Shown here in pieces: positions 22,833 to 35,902 of a stretch of 64,000 nt of DNA; position 1 is the first letter of the stretch, and each line of letters opens with the position of its first letter. The stretch covers positions 30,719,637 through 30,783,636 of the forward strand of contig NC_083339.1 of assembly GCF_019175385.1 (NCBI RefSeq). The letters are read 5' to 3'. The position numbers were made by a program, and so were the translations under genes. Below the pieces are notes generated by a model that saw only the letters and a list, made by a program, of their open reading frames with translations, was not told where the DNA came from and did no database searches. Source of the stretch: Lycium barbarum (Eukaryota > Streptophyta > Magnoliopsida > Solanales > Solanaceae).

Positions 22833-22844
22833 GTTTTTATACCA
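22833..22844 (-). promoter_or_regulatory. RE1 degenerate primer binding site
   Basis: On the minus strand this reads TGGTATAAAAAC where TGGTATCAGAGC is expected. The first six bases match initiator tRNA-Met and the rest has drifted. Confidence 0.6.
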
Positions 22845-23025
22845 CTTCTGTCATGACCCAACCGATGAGTCGGGAGGAGTGCCTGACTACTATTGACCTA
22901 GCACCTCCATACTCGTACTTAAAGCTCGCTGCAAGATAGGGTGGCACAATCATAACTTATAACTGAATTATGCTGACTCATACGAGAACAACACCCAGAG
23001 ATATACATCATGAACTATTAACCAT

Positions 23026-23026
23026 C

Positions 23027-23060
<34 letters not shown>

Positions 23061-23061
23061 C
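23026..23061. repeat. Microsatellite (TG)n(TA)n in RE1 LTR
   Basis: About ten TG units run into about eight TA units. This is simple repeat with no coding meaning. Confidence 0.9.
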
Positions 23062-23219
23062 TGAAAATAACAGTGCAAGCCGACCAGGCTGCTACATATG
23101 CTGTACACAAAAGAATGGGAGCCGACAAGGGTACATCACATGCCAACTATCTACCACTCTCTACAGACCTCTAATGGAATAGAAAGCTGTAGAAAAGATG
23201 GAACAGGGCCTCTCCATAC

Positions 23220-23221
<2 letters not shown>

Positions 23222-23293
<72 letters not shown>
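23222..23293. repeat. Microsatellite (AT)36 in RE1 LTR
   Basis: An uninterrupted AT dinucleotide run of about 72 bases. A second, shorter AT run is at 23633-23657. Confidence 0.95.
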
Positions 23294-23296
<3 letters not shown>

Positions 23297-25011
23297 AAAA
23301 TGGCATACCAAAGTAAATTGGAGCTCCGGATTAAGTGGAGCGCACCGTATTGCTGATTGGAAGTCCTACTGGGTTGGACCGCTTGTCTATCTACCAGAAC
23401 CTACAACGCAGCCCCCCGAGCAATAGGGGAGTCAGTACGAAAAATGTACCGAGTATATAAGGCATAAGAAAAACAAGAATATAAGATCATGAAAGGCATC
23501 TGAAACATGAAAGCAAATCTCAATATCTAAATGCATCTGTGGCTAAACATCTAGGAGTATCTACATAACTCTTTATAACTGAAAGTGCCTCTGAGGGCGT
23601 ATGATATGCATGCTCTCTTTTAAAAATCTCACATATATATATATATATATATATATACTATACTGCCCGGCCATATAGGCGCGGTGTTATCATCATCTAA
23701 TCATCATCCCGCGTCCGGGATGATATCATAAGCTGCCTACTGCAGTGGTGTGCACATCTACGTGCCTGCCCGACCGACTATGGTGCGGCGCGGTGTAAGA
23801 AAACAACTATACATATATATAAATGCATGAAAGACTCGAAAAGATAATACTCTGGACTACTACGAGCAACATGAGACCTCTAAAAGTTATAGATATAAAA
23901 CATAGGAGGGGTCAAGGATTCGATGAATCCTATACCATCTAGGAGTAGAGTCTTTGGAACTCACTCACTTACTTTATTCGTTCAGATAATAAGCATCATG
24001 CCAAAAAGAATAGAAGGGACGGCCTTAACATACCTTGAAGCGTATCTAATCGTCCAACTTCTACTCTTGAACTCGCAAGTCTACAATCAAGATAACATAA
24101 GCCACAATTAGACCCTTTACAACACTTACTATCCAATTCAAGTACCAAAACAGCTTAACGAATTTCAGACAACATCTCATTTGTAAACTTAATAATCCCT
24201 CAATCTCTAAGTCAACCCGAACATCAACAACAACACCAAAAACAACAATATCAATACTCACATATCAAAATATAATCAATTCTACTCCAAATCCTCTCCC
24301 AAAATAGCCCCTTGTCTCAACTTGACCCTTATTTAATTTACCACTTTAATAACTATGTTTCCTTTACTTAAAACCCCTAAAACTCTTGATAATTAACTTA
24401 AACACAAAGATAAGAATCTTATGCGTACCTTGAAGGGACTAGAATACCAAGAATCAACTTCAACTCAAACTTGCAAGCTCCACAACTTCAATGAAACCCT
24501 AGGAACAAGCTTCTTCTTCACTAACTCGGGTTTTACGGGGCTCAGATCTTGCTAGAATTCCTCCAATATGATGGAAAATGTAAAGGGGAAATATGATAGG
24601 GTTTTCTCTGGTTTGGGGAGTGAAACTCATGAGAATAAAATGTGAGGGCCAAATATATATTGATGGAACTAGAAAGTTCCAGCGATGCGGGTCGACGGGT
24701 GGGTCGACCTGCTACCTAAAGTTTCAGAGGCGGCGCTGTACCGACGACCCACATTGACAACTCGTCGATGTGTCGACGGCCCGTCAATGTGGACTGGTTC
24801 GGCAGGTGTTTCCTGAATCGATCCAACTTACATCGATTTGATTCATTTAACTTCTAATCCTATCATATTGCAAAGAACATATGGTTATACTTTGGTATAC
24901 GCAGGGTAAAACACTTTATATCTTAAAAACTCGGGCGCGAATCTCCATACTAAGGGTATAAACTACCAGTAACCCAAGGAATTTCTTGCGATGAAAATGA
25001 GAGGTGTAACA

Positions 25012-25207
25012 GAAGGTCCAAGAAAATGGAGGTAAGAGTTTCTGGCCCCTAAAAGGGAAAAAAGATAGGGTGGGGTCATCACCTCCTCATCTCCTTTTCC
25101 TTAGTATCCTTTCAGCAAAAAGGGATCTTGGGCTACACTGGTCACTTTCTCTAGCTCATGACCAGGCTCACCTTTTCCTCTCCCAAAAACCTTTCCCCCA
25201 TCTTGAT
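25012..25207 (-). repeat. OG6 fragment between RE1 and S5
   Basis: This 196-bp non-coding stretch continues, once S5 is removed, into 27362 and on to the Ogre/Tat-like LTR. It has no motif of its own. Confidence 0.45.
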
Positions 25208-27356
25208 TGTTACACCTCGTAGTTTTGTACGTTGAAATTCGTTAGGTGTTGGTTGTCCTAATCGTGGAAACTGGAGTTATCTTCCAGGATATATGAGATT
25301 ATATGTTCCTGTCTTATGGTTATGGGGGGTTTAAGTTCATGAAAATAAGCCATGGAAGGATTTGAGAAAAAGCGAATTAAGGAAATTAAGTTTGTCAGAA
25401 CTTTGGGAAAACGTGGAAAAACTTTTGGACAGGATTTTGGTCCAACTTGAGAGAGGTATATCTCCTAGAATATTAGGCGTTTTGGTGTGTTTGTTCTGTC
25501 CAAATTGAATTTGATTGAGTCTAGTTTCCAACGCAACAAACCGTTCGTCAATGTGCCATCAGAATAAAAAGTTATGGGTGTTTTAAGACAGACTGCTCGG
25601 GCAGAACATTTTGACGGATCAGTTTGACCGACCGCAGAAATTTCTACGGCCCATCAAATGGTATTTTCCTAGCATAAAACAGTTACAGTGAGCCATGCTT
25701 GATGGAGCATTTTGACGGACCGTAGGAATTTTGAGGATCTGTCAAAGTGAGCGTAGAATTTCCCGACGGAATTTTAAGTCACAGGTTATACATTTCATTT
25801 CACCTTATTTGAGCTCATTATTTCCCCAAAATAGATCTTAGGGCTCTCCAAAATCCTCTGTCTAAGTCCATAAACTAATCTAAGCAAAATCTAAGAGAAT
25901 CAAGTGCTAAGAAGCTTACTAGGGTTTGTGGAACTCAATATTTCCTATGGTGTTGATGTTGGAGACTTCACTTTAGTGGAGTAAGTTTATCCAAGACTCG
26001 TTATTAAATGATTAAGGTAAGTTTTACATCTCTTGCATGTGGTGAAATTTGTCTGATTGTTGTACCATTTGGTTGAAAGAAGAAAAAGTGAAAATGGGGT
26101 TCAAGTACGAATTTGAGGATATTTTGAGCTATGGGTTAACTTGAATTGTGATTCTTGGCATGCTATGAGTATAATCTTGTTGTGGATGTTATTAATGATG
26201 TTGAGGAAGTATCGTATGTAAGTATATATGGTGTTATGTTGTAGCTATGGCTATGAATGATATGGAAAAGGAGTTTTACGGATTGAATGATATCTAACTT
26301 GAGTAAAGTCTCTTGATTGTGGTATTATTGATAATGTCATTGTTGATTGGGAGTTATTTTGGAATTTGGTAGAAGTAGATGAAATAGGGGAAACACTGCC
26401 CAATTTTCGCTAGCTTACGAATTATACTCGTTTGAACTTAAGGGTGTCTTTGGAGCCTAACCTTGGTATGAACCCTCTTAAATGTAGATTTCTAGGGCTT
26501 TGGAGGTGAACGTTAAGTAGTTAAGAAGACATAAAGGTATGTAAGGCTAACCGTTCTTTCTTAAGGCATGATTCCATTGTTGTATATCCGTATGTGAAAT
26601 CCATAATGTCTTTCATGATAACTCCATTTCTAGAAGTGCTAAAGCTCATAAGTCTTGATACTCTCATGATACCATTGGTCCCATTCTACAATAGTTGACC
26701 CTCTAAGGAAAGATTTAGTGATGATGATGATGTTGATGACAATTATGTATTTCTAGGGGTATATGTATATGTATGACTATTTTGTAACACCAAGCTTATG
26801 TGCCCGGGTTTGATATCTATTGCACACACAACACTACAGTTGGGTATGGATAACACTGAACCTTGGTAGGGCTGGGTATGTATAACACCGAGCTTTGTTA
26901 TGGTCGGGTATGTGTGACACCGAACCTCTATGGTCGGGTATGGTACTACTAGATATATGTATGTGTGTGTAATGGAAGGTTCCCATTAGAAAAAACGTAG
27001 GTAAATATATTAAATGTCGCTAGAGGTATAAATGGCTCTACTATCTCATGACTCTTCTATCTTATGTTACATACCTTTCTAGAGGCTCGTAGACAGTTGT
27101 GTATAGCTAGATGTCTCTTAGCCTTGTCGACTCATATTTTTGTATATCATTTTGTTAGCCTCATCGACTTGTGTATATATATATGGGCATAGTGTTGATG
27201 TTGATATAAAAGTTCCTTAGCCCGATGAAATTTGTGTTATTGATGCATAGCGATTATGAGTAGGCCATATGGCTCACCTAAATATGATTGTAGAAGTATG
27301 ATGAAAGGTGCCCGGTGGGTTAGCTCCGGTCATGGCCCTCCGGTTGGGTTATGACA
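25208..27356 (+). repeat. S5 solo LTR with TTGAT target duplication
   Basis: A 2149-bp LTR starts TGTTACACCTCGTAG and ends GGGTTATGACA. It is flanked by TTGAT at 25203-25207 and 27357-27361. No primer site or internal region follows, so it is a solo LTR. It contains the shared U3 text around 25520 (TTTCCAACGCAACAAACCG), a donor-like AAG|GTAAG at 26017, and a four-copy GGGTATG... repeat at 26839-26945. Confidence 0.88.
26839..26945 (+). repeat. Short tandem repeat in S5 LTR, about 4 x 34 bp
   Basis: Degenerate copies share GGGTATGTATAACACCGA-like text. Confidence 0.65.
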
Positions 27357-27361
27357 TTGAT

Positions 27362-30300
27362 GTCCTCACCCTAATCATCCAGTGACAACAATGGAGGCCT
27401 TAGGCAGACTTACAGACATTCAATCCTATCACACCTTCCTTTTTTAGCAGACTCAGTGGTCCAAGTCTAAAAGCTCCTGATGATTGAAGTTAGTGGTGAA
27501 TGCTAGGAATAAGTCTCTCAGAGGCACACATCAAGTAGTAGCAACTAACTAATTCATGAGGACTAGATTCAGGTTTCAGAGGATTTTGACATCAAATCCA
27601 AATAAGAGCACTGGGCACAAGCATTTTCATAGACACATAACAGGTGAGAACAAACTAAACATTCATAATAGCTCTAAACTGAGCCAAGGAAAACAAACAA
27701 GGTGAGAGACTCTTGTTGTTTAATCACACCAGAATTCAGAAAGGAAAGGCAACCCTTTTTTTTATCAGAATCAAACCACACAAGTAAAATAAATTCAACA
27801 CCAAATGAGTATGGAGGCTACAAGACAATTTAAAAAGGATTTTGAAAGCAGAAGAAATCAAACAAGAAAGAGGACTCCCAGTTTTAAAAATATAAATCCA
27901 TGTAGCACAAGGGAAGTTGTCAGATTAAGAGCAAGCAAAGTGGGAGAAGGCACAAGTCAAAACACATAATTACCTCCCAGTAAATGTAAGAATTAACACA
28001 CCCTTTTCTGAGGCCAAATGGCATTCAAGTCAAACATGCACACACAAACACATCTATGGGACTTCACCAAATTCCAAGCAAGGTAAATCATCTGGAGACC
28101 TCAGCCTAATTGGCTAGTTTATCACAGCAGTGAGGTCAAACAAGTGCAAAGAAAGAACACTAAACTTTCATGACACAAAACCAAACTTGAACTAAATCAC
28201 AAGCTACAAGACTTGCAGGTTTTCAGAGAAAAGGAGAACTCGTGGGCTATTTTAAGCCTAGGACAATAAGGAATTTTTTTTTATCAAGAACTTATCAGGA
28301 AAAGGAAGTTTGAAGTAAAAAAGTTTTATAATTCAAGATCAATCAACATGAAGGTTCAATGAACACAGACATCAGAAGAAGGTCTGTCAACCAAACATAA
28401 GTTTAAAGAGACAAATTCTTTTGAGAGTTCAGTAACAAAGTAGATATCTAGAATTGTTTCTTGTAATTTTCAAACTTGATCAACATTTTGACTCAAATAG
28501 CCTGATCATGTTATGAGTACAGCCTACAAGGGATGGACACCAAAGAGAGGGCAAGAATATGTGGTGAGCATAGCCATGACACAGACTGCTAATTCTTTTA
28601 ATTTCTAGCATTTCATTAGCTAGATGATCATAACAAAAGAAAACCTGGCAAAGTGAAATAGAACCTCACTTAATTGTGAATTACTTACATATTTTCAGTA
28701 TACTAGGTGGCTGTATCCAAAAGAGAGAGACTTTATCACATTCAGACAAACTGGGGGAATACAAGCAAGACAACATTAGAACAATAGCCCAGACCACACA
28801 CATAACTTGATCATTTTAAGAAAAATAGTCTGTCTTAAGTGATCACAGCGCATATGCACAAATACCTCCCTTTTTTTTAAAGTCAACTACTATTTTAGCC
28901 AAACGAATAGACTAAGTACCACACTTTGTCAAATTTTGTCAAAACTCCTCAACACTTAGTAAAGAAGATGATTCAAGAATAGCTTTGACTCCTCACCCTT
29001 TGGCTAAGAAGAATGATTCAATCAAATGAGTACAACAAAGGCCAACTAAAGTTTAGTCTATATTTCAAACCCCTTCCCTCAGTTTTATCTTGTCCTCTGT
29101 CTAGATGGAGTAAATTTATATGAAAAACAGTCTTTTTATAAGTAAAACCCTCTAGGCCTCTGAGAAGAATCCAAACAAGTCATGACTGAATCACATACAA
29201 TTAAGCAACTTCTAACTAAGTTATTTTAGGAAAAAGCAGCAGTTATCAGGAAAACAAAGAAATTAAGCAAGTTTGTTAATTAGAAACAGAACCAACCAGT
29301 TCCAGTTATAGGTTTACATCAAGTAAATTCCAAAAATCCACTCAACATGATCAAACGAATTCAAGAAGAAGGGGCCAGAACCCCATCATGAACAGACAAA
29401 CTCAAAGGAAAAAGGAAACAAGTGTAAATGCAGTTTTGATAGAAAGAAAAGAAAAATGGACAACACCTATACCAGGCATAACCAATCTCAACTTAGCCAA
29501 GACCAACCTCACCTAGATCAAATGATATCAAACTGAACAAGAAACTCAATAGCATCACAGATGACCAATCAAATTGACTAAGCTTAAAACACATGAACTC
29601 AGACTAGACTAATTCACAAAAGAACCATTATCAGACAAGCTAGACTGTAACCATAAGTACCCTAGCCATGAACCATTAGGTTTCAAGACTAAAAGTAAAA
29701 ACAATGGACATTTCAAGTTAAGACATGAACTTATCTCTAATATAAGCCTCAGTCAAGCAGAAAAAACAAGACTAGACAGATATCATTAAAAGGAGCTCCA
29801 TTAAACTACTATTTTAGCTAAGCTCAACACAAGTCCCATGCTCACTAATTCAAAAAGAAAGGCAAATGCTCAAACTGATTCACTTCTTCATCAACAACCC
29901 ATTTTATCTATGAAAGAAAATCAAGGACAAATCTAGGGAATATAATGGTCCAAGTTCAAGCAAGTTCTACCAAAGTCTATACTAAGTTAGACTAGACTTA
30001 AATTGCAAGGATACAAAAACAGAAAATCAACCAAAAATGTCACCAAATGATTAAACACTAGCCATGTCTGAGAGTTGTTATGGACTTTGCTAGATAATTG
30101 TGATTATAATGGTAGTTTGTTTAGGCTCAGACTAAAACAAGTATTAAAAGACTGAAACTAAAATAAAGGAAACAACAAGAATGAGTATTACCTTTCGTGG
30201 GCACGGCCTAGACCAAAAGTGAACTTGGTCAATACCTCCTCCAAAACTCAAGCCCAGAATGACAAGAAATAATAATAAAAAAACAACAGATTTTAGAACT

Positions 30301-31523
30301 AGGTTTTCGAGCAAAATCGAAGAAACCTCAAAACTTTGAGCAAAATTCAACTTTTAAGGACTAATATCTCAAATCCTTAGTATTTTCTTAATTTCCGACC
30401 TCTTTCTTTCATGAATGTTTGAAACTACAAAAACTCGATGTGGGACTTGTATGTTTTGTGCAAGTCTCATACACCAGCCTAAATCAACGGCTTAGATCTA
30501 AAGCAAAAGTGAAATCATAGGTTCAAAACACCTCAAATCGAACAAATACATATAATATGGGGGTAGGTATACCTTTAAGGTCTGTTTGGCCCGAATTTGG
30601 TGGAGAGAAGGACAAAGCATTGAATGCTTTGCTTCCTCTCCGCTTCATCTGCTTCAAATTGATGGGGCACGACGGGAACAGTGATGGGTAGGTGGTGGTG
30701 TGCAGCAGCGGCGCTAGGGTTGCCCTTAGCCACCTCCCTTTTCCCCTTTTGCATAGAGGCCCCTAGGGCAAGGAAATGAAATTAGCGGGGAGGAGTATAA
30801 GAGCCCCTCCCCCTCCCACCCCCACCCCCACGTCTTTTTAATTGTTAAGTGGGCGGGGTTGTGGTTTTTTTGGACGGTGCCTGGTCCATCCGTTTCTTAA
30901 AAGGGGTCTGGTCCCATACATATAGACATGTGTGTATATGCACAATGTATATTGGTATATACATGGTGTATATACATACATATATATAGAGGGTCGAAAA
31001 AAAAAGGCTAATACATAAATAAATAATGAAAAAACTAATTGTTAGTCCATCGGGACTTAAATAATTTAAGAATACAACCCTTAAAATAAAAGTAAAAATC
31101 ATTTTGCAGATACCGGTCTTTAAGGAAAATTAATCGATTACGCAAACGTGCGCAGAATCAGGATTTAAAGGGTAAAATGGTCATTTCTTTTAATTACTCG
31201 AAATGCCCTGGACAATACAACTGGAATAAAATTGCTCATTAATCTAATTTTCCTGATCTAATTAACTAAAAGAATAATTATCCAAAAAGGGTTTTCTTGC
31301 CCCTTCGAGTAGTTACAATAAAAGTTTCTTCAAAATAAATTTCCACAAAAATTAAAATACCTCAAATTTTTCTTTATCAATCCAAAAGGATGAAATATCA
31401 TCCCAAATAATTTTATAAAAATTATCTAGACCCCTTTGGAGGTGCACAACTGATTTTATTTATTGTCCAAGGACTCCGAGCATTTAAAATAGATTTCGGG
31501 AGGTCAAAAATTAGGTGTCGACA
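27362..31523 (-). repeat. OG6: Ogre/Tat-like LTR, non-coding
   Basis: On the minus strand it starts TGTCGACACCTAATTTTTG at 31523. This start is shared with OG8 (58908) and, from family knowledge, with Ogre/Tat LTRs. The first ~100 bp match OG8 closely; the rest is A-rich and diverged. No open frame over about 85 codons has any recognisable motif. With 25012-25207 the LTR exceeds 4.3 kb, in range for Ogre-type LTRs. A GC-rich, leader-like stretch is at 30600-30830. Confidence 0.65.
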
Positions 31524-31621
31524 ACTGGTACAATATAATAAAGATGAGTAGCAGATTTGACATTCACAGAGGGCATATAGAGTTATTCATATGAAACCCC
31601 CAACAAGGATAGATGACCTAT
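31524..31621. other. Short spacer between OG6 and IV7
   Basis: 98 bp with no recognised feature. It ends in CCTAT, the same five bases that follow IV7 at 37739. Host sequence probably continued from here to 37744. Confidence 0.4.
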
Positions 31622-33545
31622 TGTCACACCCCACCCTTGGTAAGGCGTGATTGGCACCCGGCACCTTACGAAAACCGAGCGAACAGACTTATAACTTGTA
31701 TTCTCTATGTCTCGAATGACAAAATAAGGCTAAGGCTACATATGAACGTAATATAACGTATAAATATATGTCCAATGCACCCACGACGCCAATACCGACA
31801 AAACATAACGAAGCTATACACAGGAACTGTCTGCAAAGCCTCTAGGAACATGACTGAAGTATACAAGTCAGGACAGGGCCTCTGAGATGCCCTGAACAAA
31901 AATCATACAAACATATATACATCCAAACTCAGCAGCGCTCCAGGAAGAAGTGGAGCTCACCAATCAGATCTGGTACCTAAAGGCAGCCTACGATGAAAGA
32001 TCCTCGTCTTGTCTATCTACACCTGCGGGCATGAACGTAACGTCCACAAGAAGGGACGTCAATACGAACGATGTACTGAGTACGTAAGGCATGAATAACA
32101 ACATAATAGGAAATATAGAACATAACATGAAATAAAAATAACATGTATATCTGATTGCCTCATAAGGCGGATATAATGCATGCTTAGCTTTCTTTAAAAA
32201 AAAACATTCCTCGTGTATATATATACAAATAATAGTGCTGCGGAACATGCAACCCGATCCATAAATATATAATAGTGCTGCGGAACGTGCAATCCGATCC
32301 ATAAATATTTTATATTGCTGCGGAACGTGCAGCCCGATCCATAAATATTTTATATTTCTGCGGAACGTGCAGCCCGATCCATATATCATATCATCATCAT
32401 CTTGCATATATATTGCTGCGGAACTAACGGCCCGATCCATTTATCCCATATATCTCGCGTTCGGGCATCCCGCGTCTGGGACGATATCCAGCTGATCAGG
32501 TGGCTATGCGTATATAACGCCTCACCTTTCCCCTTACCCCATATGCACATATAAATATATATATATATCATACACATACATAACATAAGTAGCATGCATG
32601 AGAGCCCAAGTAAAAGTTATCACTTTATCGGAGTGACGTAAGGTCGGTAGCCTCCGACTTATATTAAGGAACAATTATCATCGCTCTATCTCACCTTGAA
32701 GGAACAATGATTATAAGGTGAGATCAACAACAATGAATGGAATCAAGAAAATCATGAAATAAGCTCAGTAATCTCGTCTTAGCATTAAAATCATAAGCTT
32801 TGGAATTTCTAGAATTAAAATCGTCATCATCATGTTCATCATAGAAAACATATCGTCTTTAGTATCATAAAAAGCTTTTAAGAATCATGAACTTCTAACT
32901 TTTGGAAGTAAGAAGGTTATAGAAACATATATGGAATCATAACATAGGAATCATGTCTTTTGAAAGAAAGGGACTAGCTTTAACATACTTGTTCAGCCTC
33001 TAATTATATACATTTATTCGTCTGAGCTCGCAAGTCTACATTTAAGAGGATTCACAAAATCGTTAGACTCATCGTAGTATATTTGTGCTAAACTTTCAAG
33101 TCAAACTATTTTATATCCTGCTGAAAATCGGGCAGCATCTCCCCTGTTTATATGCCTAGCCCAAAATCTTAATTCAGCAACCAACCAACAACAACAACAA
33201 TACCAACATCAATAACATCATTTCCAACACCAATATGTACCATAAAACAGCCCACACGCTGTTTTCCTACTTCCATAACTAACCAACTTACTACACAATT
33301 ATTTAACGACTTTGTCTTCGAGAATAAGCCTTAAATAATACCAAAAGAGAAAGATTCATACCTTACTCTTGTTGAAGTAGAAATATCCCCGATATTCGCT
33401 GTGAATCCACGTCAAAATCCACTGCAAAACAAGACTACAATCACAACGACGCGCTATTCGGACCTAAACTAATATTGCGTCACTTGAAAATTGCTCATTT
33501 TTAATATTCTCACACCGTCAACTATTTTTCTGGAAATTTCTAGGC
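31622..33545 (-). repeat. IV7 left arm: inverted, truncated LTR
   Basis: On the minus strand this is the 3' part of an LTR. Its end (plus strand TGTCACACCCCACCCTTGG at 31622) is the reverse complement of the ends of the direct LTRs at 35424 and 37738. Inside it resembles S3, including the text at 33120-33550 versus 9450-9900. Its first ~500 bp are missing at 33545. It contains a tandem repeat (32226-32440) and the inverted GTACTGA/TCA(A)TAC pair near 32057. Confidence 0.75.
32226..32440 (-). repeat. Tandem repeat in IV7 left arm, about 5 x 40 bp
   Basis: Five units contain CTGCGGAACGTGCAGCCCGA followed by TCCATA, with AT-rich spacers. A single copy of the same unit occurs in the RE2 LTRs (4450-4490, 21350-21385), so it was amplified here. 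Confidence 0.75.
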
Positions 33546-33588
33546 AAATCTGATTAAACAATGGGCTACTAGTCAAATATGGTATGAA
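33546..33588. other. Junction between IV7 inverted arm and first direct LTR
   Basis: 43 bp matching neither arm. It may be filler from the event that joined them. Confidence 0.4.
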
Positions 33589-34875
33589 TGTTGCAAGTAT
33601 TATTGAAATGTATAGCCAATGAATGTAAGGGAAAGTGACCAGGGAAATATATAAGGACGATTGATAAAAGTTCAAATATATTCCGAGTTGTGACGCATGA
33701 GGTAAGTTTTGTCATCTTTGCATTTTTGTTCGAAAGAGCCCTGTGAGGCTAAGGTGTGTTACGCATGTATATATTTGACCAGTGAGGCATTGCATGTATT
33801 TTCTGGGCTGCGTGCAGGGTTTGGATAGCAAGAGGTATAGGGGAAACTCTGTCAAAATTTTCCTAAATTTTAAGGAAGAGGACCAAGGATTTAAGAGATA
33901 ACAAAGATTATACGTCTATGATTGCTACAGATTGATTAAAGGGAAAGTATAGGACACGTTGATATGGGATGACAAAATAAAGATGACGCCACAAGTGGAC
34001 ATCGGGCATCAGTTATTAGAATCAAAAGTACTATTCCGGCTGGACAAATAGTTGGGCACATCACTACTTCGAGTATCCCCATAAATTTCGATCGAGAATG
34101 GCAATAAAATACAATACTATAAGGTAAAACCTCTAGGTGGGAGGGGAACAAGTAAGCTTGAGTACGAGCACAAGGACTGACTAAGGTATTGGAGGAATTA
34201 TGACACCCGATAATGGGGCAATTGAAAAGTAATAGGGAGTTGTGAAGCAAGATGAGCTAAGGAAATGCAAGGAGAAGCCATTAAAGTAGACGGAGATAAG
34301 AAGGCAAGAAAAGGATTCAAGGACATTGCGTTGGTCGAAACGAGCTGGTGAAAATGAACCCTTGGGAAATTTCAAGCCGCTAGTTATATCAATTGCGAAA
34401 GTATATGACATAGAACTATACAAATGATCGCCATGATGATATGGCTAACAGAATGGTGCAAGCACGATGAGGAGGATACTTCACTCTACAGCCCTCCAGA
34501 CCGAGAGGAGGACAGGACAACTATAGGTATATGACTCTTATATTGGAACTTCTTATGTGCGTGCAACTATTGCAGGATACCATTGATAGTTGACAAATGG
34601 AAGTTGTGAAGGGACCGACAACCAAAGTACTTATAGCTAACTGCGGCTAAGAGGTTTTACCGCTACAAGGAATCTTAAATTTAGGAATGGAAAGCAGTTG
34701 TATTTGTTGATTGATGGCTTGTCATCGGCAGTTCCAAAGGTTAAAATAGCATTTGCTTCGTCGGAAGAGTAAGGAATCCTTTTAATCTGGAGGGAGATGC
34801 ACTATGAGAATTAATCAGAATTCGTTAGAATTTCAGCTTGTTCTAGGTTATGTGATAAAGGTCACGCAGTAGGGT

Positions 34876-34991
34876 GGATGCGATCATACCAGCACTAACG
34901 CACCAGATCGCATTAGCACTCCAAGGTTAAGCGTGCTGGGGTGAGAGTAATACTAGGATAGGTGACCCCCCCCCCCCCCCCCCCCGGAAGT
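34876..34991 (+). ncRNA. 5S rRNA-derived domain in IV7 LTR 1
   Basis: From GGATGCGATCATACCAGCAC it follows plant 5S rRNA nearly base for base: box A-like GGTTAAGCGTGCTGGGG, the intermediate element GAGAGTAATACTAGGAT, and the box C region AGGTGACC. A run of 20 C replaces CTCCT, and GGAAGT closes the match. The last ~20 bases of 5S are absent. It is not a standard 5S gene: it lies inside an LTR and has point changes in the internal promoter. By analogy with Cassandra TRIM elements it may be a captured Pol III-type promoter. Confidence 0.85.
34966..34985. repeat. C20 homopolymer in 5S-like domain
   Basis: Twenty C, where the second LTR copy has seven. Confidence 0.9.
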
Positions 34992-35427
34992 GTACTAAAA
35001 GTCATATAAATTCAGAGATAAGGGACAGATGAGAAGCTAGAGTAGTATAAGGGAAATTAAAGTATGCGGAGTGGTTGGAAACCTCAAGAGATCGCGAAGG
35101 ACAAGGCGGACTAGATCGGTGGCGAGAAAGAAGGTGCATCACAGCTATAGAATTAGGATGAGTTCGAATAGTATTTGGAGATACTTTGTAAGTGAGAGGT
35201 TAGTAACCACATATATGTATAGGTATGATATCCCATATTTGACCGAGCCAAATTGGTATGTGTGTCCCAGCAACCGGCGTTGCTATATACTGAAGGCATT
35301 AATCGAACAGGGTGGAGAAGTTCAAGTAACAAATTCTACAAGGTAAGTTGATGCTATTTTCACTATAGGTTTGAACTGGAAAGTCCTAATGCTAATCATG
35401 CCATACCAAGGGTAGGGTGTGACAAAT

Positions 35428-35439
35428 TGGTATCAGAGC
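35428..35439 (+). promoter_or_regulatory. IV7 primer binding site
   Basis: TGGTATCAGAGC begins 4 bp after LTR 1, a perfect initiator tRNA-Met match. It marks LTR 1 as a functional 5' LTR in the past. Confidence 0.85.
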
Positions 35440-35902
35440 AGTTCTGTCCTAGGGTTGTCTGAAAGCCTTGTCTCGTAGAGTCCTGTTTATGGGTGTGAAA
35501 CCGGCCACATTTATAAACAGGAGGCTGTAAGGCATTTAGGAATGATTGACCTTATTTCCTCATCTTAGATCGTGCGGGAGAGCAGAGTTATAGGAAATAA
35601 AATTTCTTATACTAACCCTGTATTTCAGCGGAAGAATGGTGTTGATAAAGGAAGAGGATGATGATATTAGGATTACAGCGGCAAGTCACTTTGTTGAAAT
35701 TACGTTATCAAGATGTGCATCTTGTATGAGAATAAATTTGTCATAGTCAAGATAAGTTGATTGTACAGTAAAGCAGGGGTAATTAGTTACGTGTATAATT
35801 TAATGATAAGTTCAGTTGTAAGATTGCAGACGACAGAAGTTGAAAGAAATATTACAGAGGTAAGTAATGGTAAAATGGATTATAAGTCAGATACGCTAAG
35901 AA
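35440..35902 (+). other. IV7 internal region, non-coding
   Basis: This 460-bp stretch holds the usual Gypsy leader (GTAGAGTCCTGTTTATGGG, then TTTCAG before an ATG at 35637). Only about ten codons of gag-like start follow. No capsid, protease or pol motif is present. The element is therefore non-autonomous. Confidence 0.65.

Larger units (their letters stand above)
22849..25011 (-). repeat. RE1 5' LTR
   Basis: This is a 2163-bp LTR. On the minus strand it starts TGTTACACCTCTC at 25011 and ends GGGTCATGACA at 22849. A TATA-like TATATATTT is at 24651-24662, a donor-like AGGTACGC at 24428, and a GACGGCCCGTC motif upstream of the TATA near 24775. It carries long AT/GT microsatellites. Its right flank GAAGG (25012-25016) should recur left of the window if the element is complete there. 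Confidence 0.85.
33589..35424 (+). repeat. IV7 direct LTR 1, with 5S-derived domain
   Basis: 1836 bp from TGTTGCAAG to GGTGTGACA, repeated at 35903-37738 with few differences. Homology starts and stops at the same TG...CA borders (three bases more at the left). Its first ~300 bp resemble the post-pol tail of the other Gypsy elements (GCCCTGTGAGGC, GGGGAAACTCTG). Its last third holds a 5S rRNA-like block at 34876. A primer site follows the end. Confidence 0.72.

Noticed and set aside
23098..23316. Open frame rich in Ile-Tyr repeats
   Set aside because: It is translation of the AT microsatellite.
28000..30000. Host gene exons in the A-rich region between 27.4 and 30.6 kb
   Set aside because: I see no open frame with a recognisable motif. 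The region continues an Ogre/Tat-like LTR to its start at 31523.
35071..35346. A 91-codon open frame, repeated at 37386-37661 with few changes
   Set aside because: It lies inside the two LTR copies of IV7. Its conservation is explained by recent duplication of the whole LTR. No known domain is visible.
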